A stretch of DNA of 64,000 bases, taken from Variovorax paradoxus B4. Its GTDB lineage: Bacteria > Pseudomonadota > Gammaproteobacteria > Burkholderiales > Burkholderiaceae_C. Positions within the stretch are counted from its first letter, which is position 1; each line of letters begins with the position of its first letter. Below are positions 10,922 to 18,600 of the stretch, piece after piece. A program made the translations under genes and the position numbers. The notes below the pieces were generated by a model. The model did no database searches. It was not told the DNA's origin and worked only from the letters and a program-made list of their open reading frames with translations. The DNA is taken from assembly GCF_000463015.1 (NCBI RefSeq), contig NC_022234.1, forward strand, positions 496,001 to 560,000. Direction: 5' to 3'.

Positions 10922-11602
10922 ATGGCAACGCAGCCGGTGGATCCTGACCATGGTCTCGCGATGGGTGCTTCCGCAGCGCTGAGAGAGTTGCTTGCCTCCA
11001 TGCGGACGCTCCTGGCCAGCCGTGATGATTCGGGATCTTCGGAGGCATCCGGCCGACCGGCTCAGGTCGTGCGCAGGGGCGACGCACTGGCTGCGGCCCT
11101 GGTCGCCTATGCCCAATGTCAGACGCTGGCGCCCGAATCCCTCGAGGTGCTGCCATTCCTCAGTTCTTTCGCCAACCTCCTGTGGCATACCCTTGACCGT
11201 CGCATCACCGTCACGGTGGATGTCGAGAGAGACTGCCCGGCATTGTTCGTCGATGCCGCCGCTCTCGAGGAAGCGCTGATACAGACCGTGTTGAACGCCC
11301 AGGCGGCCATGCCTCAAGGCGGCAAACTGATGCTGCGGGGCGCCCACGATCGGCAGGACAGCCGCCTTCTGTGCCTGGACGTCACCGACAGCGGCACCGG
11401 TATGAGTCCGGCCGTTGCCGAAAAAGCTGCGAGTCCATTTTTCACGACCAAGGAAGCCTCTCCCTTCTCTGGCATGGGACTCTCGGCGGTGGCCGGCTTT
11501 GCGGCCCAGTCGGGCGGTCGCATGCGCATCTCCAGCGCCGTTGGACGGGGGACATCGATCCGCCTGTTCTTGCCGGCAGCCTTGGACTCTCGCCGCGGAT
11601 AG
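10922..11602 (+). CDS. Orphan histidine-kinase-like ATPase protein
   Basis: The C-terminal half is a HATPase_c domain: N-box LNAQAAM, G1 box DSGTGM, F-box ASPFFTTK and G2 box FSGMGLSAV, ending ISSAVGRGTSIRLFLP. It resembles the kinase core of PAS/hybrid sensor kinases, but the usual phospho-accepting His segment before LVAYAQCQTLAP is not recognisable. There is no sensor or receiver domain. A good ribosome site (AGGAGAAAAGGAG) precedes ATG 10922. It may be a truncated kinase, or an ATP-binding protein acting on another protein. No response regulator lies nearby. Confidence 0.7.
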   Translation: MATQPVDPDHGLAMGASAALRELLASMRTLLASRDDSGSSEASGRPAQVVRRGDALAAALVAYAQCQTLAPESLEVLPFLSSFANLLWHTLDRRITVTVDVERDCPALFVDAAALEEALIQTVLNAQAAMPQGGKLMLRGAHDRQDSRLLCLDVTDSGTGMSPAVAEKAASPFFTTKEASPFSGMGLSAVAGFAAQSGGRMRISSAVGRGTSIRLFLPAALDSRRG

Positions 11603-11737
11603 CGACCGAGCAGGCTGCACAGCTTGCAGTGGAATGCATGCTGCGCGATGGGGCTGTTCCAGAGTTTTTTGCTGCAGCAGGTGAGGAAGATCACAGCCTG
11701 CCGCGCGATTCGCAGCCATGTTGGCACGATGGCTTGC

Positions 11738-12031
11738 ATGAACTACAAGCGCCAACTGCAACACGGCAAGCCGAGGCATGCAACGGGGAATGTGGCGGAC
11801 TCGCAGGCGCTTGCGGACGCCGCCGCGAACGGTCCCTTGTTCAACTGTTCATGCGGGCTTGCGCATCTGGAGCGCATCCATCGGCATTGGTGGATGAAGC
11901 TTCTTCCCTGGTTGCGGTTCTATTGCTGCAGCAGGTGCGGGAAATCGCAGCTGGCTTCGAAGCGGGCGGTGAGCTTCGCGATCACGTCCCTCAGGAGTGG
12001 AGGAGAGGCGACTCGGATGCCTGCTCCTTGA
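11738..12031 (+). CDS. Small Cys-rich (zinc-ribbon-like) hypothetical protein
   Basis: From ATG 11738 (MNYKRQLQHGKPR) the frame holds a CxC (FNCSCGLAH), a Trp/His-rich segment (HRHWWMKLLPWLRFY) and CCSRCGKSQL, an arrangement that suggests a zinc-binding knuckle. ATG 11729 is an alternative start. No clear ribosome site is visible, so support is moderate. The segment around 11662-11715, in another frame, reads like a decayed copy of the same end (FFCCSR, stop, GRSQPAARFA), hinting at a partial tandem duplication. Function unknown. Confidence 0.4.
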   Translation: MNYKRQLQHGKPRHATGNVADSQALADAAANGPLFNCSCGLAHLERIHRHWWMKLLPWLRFYCCSRCGKSQLASKRAVSFAITSLRSGGEATRMPAP

Positions 12032-12061
12032 TCGGAGCGATGGGCGGTTCCGGCCTGGAAG

Positions 12062-12820
12062 TCAGATTGCCTTCGGTCCGGTCTTGCCCATGCCTTCCGG
12101 CGTGGCGAACAACTCGGGGTCAAACATCGGATGGGCCTCGTGGGCTTCGACGTCAGGCGTGTCCTGCGCGGCCGGCAGCAGGCTGCCGAAATCCGTCGAG
12201 GCGAAGTTCGGCGGGATGTGGATGCCTTTCTCGTCGCGGCGGACCAGGCCGCGGCTCTCCAGGTCGCGCATGGTCTTGTTGACCACCTCGCGCGACAGCC
12301 CCGAATACGATGCGATGACCGCCTGCGTGATGCGCTTGTCGTAGCCACCGGCGCCGGCAGGCGCCAGTTGAGTCAGCTCATGGAGCACGCGGCCCACCAG
12401 GTTCTCGGCCGACAGCGACGAGATCCGGCGGAGCTGGCCACGAATCATGGTGATGCGTTTCATCGCGACTTCGAGCAGGCCGATGGTCACCTCGGGATAC
12501 ACCGCACACAGCCTGCGGATCGCGGCGATCGGCATCAGGTAGACCGACGAGGGCAGCGCTGCAACCAGGGTCGACGTGGTCTGATAGCGGTCCTCGCTCA
12601 ACGAGGGGCCGAGGAAGAAATCGCCTCGGCGGATGAAATCGGTCGTGACGTCCCGATCGACGGCTCGCAGCAGCCCGCTGGCCACGCAGAAGATGCGATC
12701 GGTCCATGTGTCCGCAAGAAGCACCGTCTCGTTGCGCCGATAGGAACGAAGTTCGCTGCTGCGGATCAAGGCGGCCCGATCGGCGGGCGGCACGCTGGCA
12801 ATGAGGGGATGGAGGTACAT
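12062..12820 (-). CDS. Crp/Fnr-family transcriptional regulator
   Basis: The 252-residue protein begins at ATG 12820 (MYLHPLIASVPPADRAAL). A cyclic-nucleotide-binding-type beta barrel covers about residues 15-130. The long dimer helix (LLEVAMKRITMIRGQLRRI) and a winged helix-turn-helix (ITQAVIASYSGLSREVVNKT, MRDLESRGLV) follow. There is no N-terminal Cys cluster, so it is not an oxygen-sensing FNR. The recognition helix reads SREVVNKT rather than the E-SR motif of CRP/FNR, so its target site should differ. The effector is unknown. An unusual acidic/Pro tail of about 35 residues follows the HTH. Confidence 0.88.
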   Translation of the reverse strand: MYLHPLIASVPPADRAALIRSSELRSYRRNETVLLADTWTDRIFCVASGLLRAVDRDVTTDFIRRGDFFLGPSLSEDRYQTTSTLVAALPSSVYLMPIAAIRRLCAVYPEVTIGLLEVAMKRITMIRGQLRRISSLSAENLVGRVLHELTQLAPAGAGGYDKRITQAVIASYSGLSREVVNKTMRDLESRGLVRRDEKGIHIPPNFASTDFGSLLPAAQDTPDVEAHEAHPMFDPELFATPEGMGKTGPKAI

Positions 12821-12842
12821 GGCGAAGGTTATGTCGGCCACC

Positions 12843-13559
12843 TCATTTGCAGTCCGCCTGAAGCAGCCGGAACAGCGCCTCGATGCGGCTTCGTTCTTCG
12901 GCCTCGTGCAGGGCATGGCCCCGCAACCAGAGTCTTCCCGCCTTTTTCTCGACGTGCACGTCGTAGACGCGATCGACGCAGTCGACCACGACATCCGGCG
13001 CGAGCCGCTCCTGCGCAGCCCACAGCGCCAGCTCGATCTCTGCGGCGCCCATTCGCCTGGACGCACGCATCGCGATCCAGTCCGCATGCAGCCGCGGCAG
13101 TGCCGTCATGCCGCGCACCCTCAGCGGCTCGCTGCCGAGATTCGTCAGCAGTTCTTCGAGCTGTCCGCAGCTGGACTGCTCCGCAGGCGGTGAGCCGGCC
13201 GTGCAGACGACGCTGGCCCGCAGCAGGAAGCAGTCGTCGCGCAGGCACGTCAGGTCGGTGTCGGCCGAGGCCAGCAAGCTCGCGCGAATCCGGCGCCTGA
13301 TCTCGCGGCTGACGTCTGCGGCAACCTCCGGCCCGTCGGCATCGACCAACTGCGCGAAATTGGCGATGAAGAAGAGTGCGCACACCCTGGCGGGCAGCGC
13401 GTTGCGGTTTCGTTCCCTCGCCGCCGCAGCGGCGGGACCGCGATGTTTGGCGGGCAGGAAATGCGCCAGGGCCGCGCGCCATCGCGGCCCGAAGAGCCTG
13501 TTTTCCATTCGTGGCAGAGCGACCATTCCATCGCCTGCGTGACACCACTTTCTCTGCAT
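12843..13559 (-). CDS. Hypothetical protein, possibly degenerate GGDEF-like
   Basis: This 238-residue protein is not firmly recognised. The middle (VCALFFIANFAQLVDADGPE to RASLLASADTDLTCLRDDCF) has the rhythm of a nucleotide-cyclase fold, where GGDEF proteins read LFxDLDxFKxxND...RxGGDEF, but the catalytic motif itself is absent. C-terminal motifs YDVHVEKKAGRLWLRGHAL are unassigned. ATG 13559 is used; in-frame ATGs at 13526 and 13508 are alternatives. It lies 22 nt upstream of the Crp/Fnr-type gene on the same strand and is probably co-transcribed with it. Confidence 0.6.
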   Translation of the reverse strand: MQRKWCHAGDGMVALPRMENRLFGPRWRAALAHFLPAKHRGPAAAAARERNRNALPARVCALFFIANFAQLVDADGPEVAADVSREIRRRIRASLLASADTDLTCLRDDCFLLRASVVCTAGSPPAEQSSCGQLEELLTNLGSEPLRVRGMTALPRLHADWIAMRASRRMGAAEIELALWAAQERLAPDVVVDCVDRVYDVHVEKKAGRLWLRGHALHEAEERSRIEALFRLLQADCK

Positions 13560-13848
13560 TTGGCATGACCCTGAATCGTTGAACCATCTCTCAGACCAGC
13601 TCGTGAAGCAGTCTTCAGGGAATGCTACGGAGCAACATGTCGCTTGACATCGGGTTTCGAGTCGTGGATGTGTTCCGAATCACAATCAGACACAATTGGC
13701 CGCCGACCTCATGGGGCCGCGCAGTCGGAGATGGGCGGGGTCCTCTTCGGAGCGGGTTGCGGGCGGCTCACCCTTCGTGGCGATACAACCGCCGCGAAGG
13801 GAACACAGGCCCATCCACAGCTGCCGTGGGAGGCGTTTTCACATTCAT

Positions 13849-13887
13849 TGTGTGGCGGTGGCGCATGGGCGCCACTCCCACAAAATG
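13849..13887. repeat. Large imperfect hairpin in intergenic region
   Basis: GTGGCGC-atgg-GCGCCAC forms a perfect 7-bp stem extended outward by TTGTG/CACAA pairing with a few mismatches. There is no T-run, so it is not a canonical terminator. The whole 13560-14057 stretch otherwise contains no gene I can support. Confidence 0.4.
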
Positions 13888-13972
13888 GTGAGTGGCCGAT
13901 GCGCTACGCGGGTTCGGTCGAAGCGACCGTGGCGTACAAGACCGATCGACTTATTCCGACTTCGTCGGGTGT

Positions 13973-13999
13973 TTTGAATGTGACAAATTCACATTCAAA
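13973..13999. promoter_or_regulatory. Perfect 11-bp inverted repeat (TTTGAATGTGA/TCACATTCAAA)
   Basis: The two 11-bp arms are separated by caaat and centred about 72 nt before ATG 14058. The inner part TGTGA-N5-TCACA resembles a CRP-type site but has a five-base rather than six-base spacer. A 27-bp perfect palindrome is unlikely by chance in this GC-rich DNA, so it is a good operator candidate for the downstream small gene or for the divergent unknown gene at 13559. Confidence 0.6.
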
Positions 14000-14057
14000 C
14001 CCACCCCAAACGGCCGGCATTCGAGGCATCTGCTTGAGCCGGCCATCGGAGAACCGA

Positions 14058-14333
14058 ATGCCGCTCTTTCTTCTGTTGAGGCTGCAACGGGTGCAGCTGC
14101 CTGTCCGCGTCACCGATCCGGAGGAAGTCCGGCAGGTTTCGATGCTTCTGGCCACCGGCTTGATCGAGGCCGAGTTCGCCGCCATCAAGTCACGGGCGCG
14201 GCAAGCCGTCTGGCAGGTCGCAACGGTGACTCGCATCACGGAAGAGGGCTTCACCGAGATCGGCAAAGCGGGCAATGTGCCCGAATCAGCGCAGAGCTTC
14301 ATTCGATTCCCCAGGGGGTTGCGATTGCTGTGA
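14058..14333 (+). CDS. Small conserved-looking hypothetical protein
   Basis: From ATG 14058, preceded by GGAGAA, the 91-residue protein reads MPLFLLLRLQRVQLPVRV, then TDPEEVRQVSMLLATGLIEA and VTRITEEGFTEIGK. The composition and helix pattern look like a real small DNA-associated or cytosolic protein; TATVxxITxEGFxEI resembles the wing-like end of a winged-helix protein. The open frame extends back to 13644, but that part has no protein-like character. It is preceded by the perfect palindrome at 13973-13999. Function unknown. Confidence 0.55.
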   Translation: MPLFLLLRLQRVQLPVRVTDPEEVRQVSMLLATGLIEAEFAAIKSRARQAVWQVATVTRITEEGFTEIGKAGNVPESAQSFIRFPRGLRLL

Positions 14334-14422
14334 TCCGTGGACCACGCTGCGTGTGCCCGTTTCAGGCAGGCACCTCGCAGGATGATCCGGAACGCCTGCG
14401 CTCGGCGAAGCCCGCTCGAAGC

Positions 14423-15256
14423 TCAGCGTTCGGCGAACACCTCGATCTCGACGCGGCGGTTCGGCGCCAGGCAGTCGATCAGGTCTGCGCGCCCCGTCTG
14501 CGCGCATTGCACCTTCGGCTCGGATTCGCCCCTGCCTTGTACCTGGATCTTCTGCGCCGGCACGCCGGCCTGCACGAGGTAGTCGCGCACGGTGTTGGCG
14601 CGCGCCAGCGAGAGCGCGTTGTTGTAGGCCTGGCTGCCGAGCCGGTCGGTATGGCCGGTGACCTTGACGGTATCCGTCGCCTTGATGTCGCCGGCCAGGG
14701 CATCGAGCTTGCGGCGCCCCTCCGGCAGCAGGTCGGCCAGCGACCGGCCGTCGAAGCGGAACAGGCCATCGGCACCCAGCGTGGTCCGGCGCGGTGCCAC
14801 CGGGCTCGCGGCGGCCGGACGTTCGACCGCCGGCACCGCACGAGCCGCCAGCACGTCGCCGCAGCCGGCCGGCAGCCAATGGAAGGTCTGTGCCTTGTAG
14901 TCCTTGTCGAAGATCGCCTTGTACTGGCAGGTGGTCACCCCGCCGCCGGCCTTGCGGAAGTGGAAGATGTAGTCCCACTCGCGCGGGCTCGCGATGCCCT
15001 CCCTGAAATGCGGCCGGCCGAGCAGGTCGTACAGCTGGTCCTTCGTGACGCCGGGCGCCACGGCGCGCAGGTTGTCCAGGTTCGGGAAGGTGCCTTCCTT
15101 GAGCCACGCGTCGTTGTCGATGTTCGGGAAGACCACTTCCGTGGCCTTGCCATCGTCGGTGATACCCCGGCTCACATAGGAGCTGCAGCCCTGCAGCATC
15201 AGCAGTGCCGCGGCCCCCGCTGCGATGGCCGAGAAGCGATGGAATTGCGTTGTCAT
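14423..15256 (-). CDS. TpgA-like OmpA-family lipoprotein (adhesin partner)
   Basis: Starting at ATG 15256, the protein has a lipobox (LLMLQGC, Cys24). An SmpA/BamE-like domain follows at about residues 60-130 (VTKDQLYDLLGRPHFREG, EWDYIFHFRK). The C-terminal OmpA-like peptidoglycan-binding domain (VTGHTDRLGSQAYNNALSLA ... NRRVEIEV) spans about 175-270. This SmpA-OmpA architecture is that of TpgA, described in Acinetobacter as tethering the trimeric autotransporter AtaA to peptidoglycan. It lies 30 nt downstream of the adhesin's anchor fragment, the same arrangement as tpgA, so a partner role for the adhesin is well supported by context. Confidence 0.85.
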   Translation of the reverse strand: MTTQFHRFSAIAAGAAALLMLQGCSSYVSRGITDDGKATEVVFPNIDNDAWLKEGTFPNLDNLRAVAPGVTKDQLYDLLGRPHFREGIASPREWDYIFHFRKAGGGVTTCQYKAIFDKDYKAQTFHWLPAGCGDVLAARAVPAVERPAAASPVAPRRTTLGADGLFRFDGRSLADLLPEGRRKLDALAGDIKATDTVKVTGHTDRLGSQAYNNALSLARANTVRDYLVQAGVPAQKIQVQGRGESEPKVQCAQTGRADLIDCLAPNRRVEIEVFAER

Positions 15257-15285
15257 GATGTTGTTCCTCTTTTGATGCTGCCGGC

Positions 15286-15693
15286 TTACCAATGGAAGCC
15301 CGCACCGGCTGCCACGCCGACTTTGCCGCGCGAGTTGGCCGAGCCGCTGAACTTCACGACCCACCGGCCGTTGTCCGAGAGCTTCGACACGCCGATGGCG
15401 AGCGCGGCCTGGCCGTCGAAGCCCGCCACGCCCGCGGACACCATGCTCTTGCCCGGGATGTAGGCCTGCGGCATGTTGGCCATCGCCATCGCACCGGCAG
15501 CGCCCGCGCTGGCATCCTTGGCGATGCTGCGGATCTCGCTGCCCAGGGAATTGACGCGCGCATCGGTGTAGGCGTTGGCCCCCGCGATGCCGCTGTTGAG
15601 CTGGTTCACGTTGACCGCGTCGGTGCCCGCGACGCCGGGCGCCACGTTGTGCACCGTGACCGGACCGGTCGCGTTGCTGCCGCCCATCGACAC
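15286..15693 (-). pseudogene. YadA membrane anchor, cut off from the adhesin by a frameshift
   Basis: This frame encodes the end of a trimeric autotransporter: VNVNQLNSGIAGANAYTDAR (neck and coiled coil), then the YadA-type four-strand beta-barrel (GFDGQAALAIGVSKLSDN ... GVAAGAGFHW) ending in an aromatic Trp as needed for BAM insertion. It has no start of its own (GTG only). Joined to the upstream frame by one extra base near 15699-15701 it would continue the adhesin exactly (…GSIN Y NSVSMGGSN…). Without that base the passenger cannot be anchored. Confidence 0.85.
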
Positions 15694-15698
15694 GCTGT

Positions 15699-18600
15699 TT
15701 AGTTGATGGAGCCATCTGGGTTGGTGTCGTACTTGACCGTCGACTGGTCGATCACCGCCACCTGGCCCTGCACGCCGCGCAGCTGAGAGACGTTGACCGC
15801 ATCGCTGTCGGCCGAGCCCGCCGCCACGCCGGTGATCTGGCGGAACTGTCCGTTGGCCGCGTCGCCCACCGACACCGCCGCCAGCGTGCTGGTGGTGGCG
15901 CCGATGGCGATGCGCTGCGCCTCGGTGGCCGTGGGCGGCACGTAGCCGGCCACGCCCGCGGCGGTGGAGGCCACCGAGCCCGCGCCCAGCGCCACGCCGC
16001 CGGCCTGCGTCACGCTGCTGCCCGCACCCAGCGCCACGCCCTGCACGGCTGCAGCCGACGACTGCGTGCCCAGCGCGATGGAGTCGGCCATGTGCGAGAT
16101 CGCGCCCTGGCCGATCGCCACGCCGCCCGGCGCGCTCTGCTGCACCACGGCGCCGTTGCCGATGCCGATGCCGTTGTTGCCGTTGACCACCGTCTGCGGG
16201 CCCACCGCCACCGACTCCGCGCCGATGGCCAGCGAATCCGCCGCGCTCGAGTTGGCATGGAAGTACAGCGTCGGCGTGACCGCGAAGGACATCAGCGCGC
16301 CCGAGAGCTGGCGCACCGTGACCGCGTCCTGCGCCTGCGTGCCGTCGGCCACGTTGGTGATCTGGCGGTAGCTGGTGGCGCTGCCCAGGGACAGGGCGCC
16401 CAGCAGGGCGCGGTCGGTGGTGTTGTAGCTGATCAACGAGCTGCCCGCCGGAATGGTGCCGGTGGAGGGCGCCACGAAGCGGTCGGACACGGCGCCCGAG
16501 CCGATGGCCACCGCGCCGGCAACCGTTGCGCTGGCATCCTTGCCCGACGCGATGGCGTCGGCCCCCGTGGCGCCAAGGTTGTCCTCGTTGCCCCCGCCCG
16601 TGGAGTTGACGCTGTAGTACCTGATCTTGTTGGCCGTGACCGTGGTGCTGAGGTTCTCGATCGACTGGTTGGTGGCAAACAGCTGCGAGCCGTTGATGGC
16701 ATCGGTCGAACTGCCCGAGATCCTGCCCGCCGCCACGTTGGTGATGGTGCGCTCCGCGCCCACCGAACCGACGCTGACCGTGCTCGCCGGCGTGGTGCCG
16801 GCGAAGCTGTAGGTCGTGCCGTTGATCACCGTGCTGGCCGTGCCCACTGCGGCCACCGTGGTGGAGCCGGCGCCCAGCGCCACGTCGTTCGCGTTGGTGG
16901 CAACCGCATTCGGGCCGATGGCCACGGAATCGGTGCCCAGCGCCTGCGAGTCGGGCAGGGTCGAGTTGGCGTGGAAGTACTTGATGCCCCCGCCATTGTT
17001 GATGTCGCCGATCGTGTTGTTGATGTTGGTGATCTCGGTCGTGTCCGCCGTCACCTGCTGGTTGGTGGCAAAGAGCTGCGAACCGTTGATGGCATCGGTC
17101 GAGTTGGCGTCGAGCCGGCCCGCCGCCACGTTGGTGATGGTGCGCTCTGCGCCCACCGCACCGACGCTGACCGTGCTCACCGGCGTGGTGCCGGCAAAGT
17201 TGTGGGTCGTGCCACCGATCACGGCGTTGGCTGTGCCCACTGCCGTGGTGGTGGTGGAGCCGGCACCCAATGCCACGTCGTTGGCGTTGTTGGCGACCGC
17301 GTTCGGGCCGATGGCCACGGAGTCCGTGCCCAGTGCCTGCGAGTCGGGCAGCGTCGAGTTGGCGTGGAAGTACTTGATGCCCCCGCCATTGTTGATGTCG
17401 CCGATCGTGTTGTTGAGATTGGTGATCTCGGTCGTGTTCGCCGTGGTTTGCTGGTTGGTTGCGAAGAGCTGCGAACCGTTGATGGCATCGGTCGAGGTGT
17501 TGGAAAGTCGGCCCGCCGCCACGTTGGTGATGGTGCGCTCCGCGCCCACCGCACCGACGCTCACCGTGCTCACCGGCGTGGTGCCGGCAAAGTTGTAGGT
17601 CGTGCCGCCGATCACGGCATTGGCCGTGCCTACCGCCGCGGTCGTGGTGGAACCGGACCCCAGTGCAATGTCCCCGGGGTTGTTGGCGACCGCGTTCGGG
17701 CCGATGGCCACGGAATCGGTGCCCAGCGCCTGCGAGTCGGGCAGCGTCGAGTTGGCGTGGAAGTACTTGATGCCCCCGCCATTGTTGATGTCGCCGATCG
17801 TGTTGTTGATGTTGTCGATCTCGGTGGTGTTCGCCGTCACCTGCTGGTTGGTGGCGTGCAGCTGGCTGCCATTGACCGCATCGGTCGAGTTGGCATTGAG
17901 CCTGCCCGCCGCCACGTTGGTGATGGTGCGCTCGGCGCCCACCCCACCCACGCTCACCGTGCTCAATGGCGTTGTGCCGGCAAAGTTGTAGGTGGTGCCG
18001 CCGATCACGGCGTTGGCCGTGCCGACTGCCGTGATCGTCGTGGAGCCAGCGCCCAGCGCGATGTCGCCGGCATTGTTGGCGACCGCGTTCGGGCCGATGG
18101 CGACGGAGTCCGTCCCTATCGCTTGCGAGTCAGGCAGCGTCGAGTTCGCGTGGAAATACTTGATGCCCGCGCCGTTGTTGATGTCGCCGATGGTGTCGCC
18201 GAGGTTGGTGATCTGTGTGGTGTTCGCCGTCACCTGCTGGTTCGTCGCATACAGCTGCGAACCGTTGATGGCGTCGGTGGAAGTGTCCGAAAGCCGGCCC
18301 GCCGCCACGTTGGTGATGGTGCGCTCGGCGCCCACCGCGCCAACGCCGACCGTCGAGGTCGGCGTCGTGCCCGCGAAGTTGTAGGTGGTACCGTCGATCA
18401 CGGCGTTGGGTGTGCCGACCGCCGTGGTCGTCGTGGAGCCGGAGCCCAGCGCGATGTCACCAGCATTGTTAGCGACCGCGTCAGGTCCGATGGCCACGGA
18501 ATCCGTGCCCAGCGCCTGCGAGTCGGGCAGGGTCGAGTTGGCGTGGAAGTACTTGATGCCCCCGCCATTGTTGATGTTGGTGATCTCGGTCGTGTTCGCC

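Noticed and set aside
13644..14057. N-terminal extension of the small protein at 14058
   Set aside because: The 138 extra residues are translation of the palindromes and hairpins and show no protein-like pattern. A ribosome site precedes ATG 14058.
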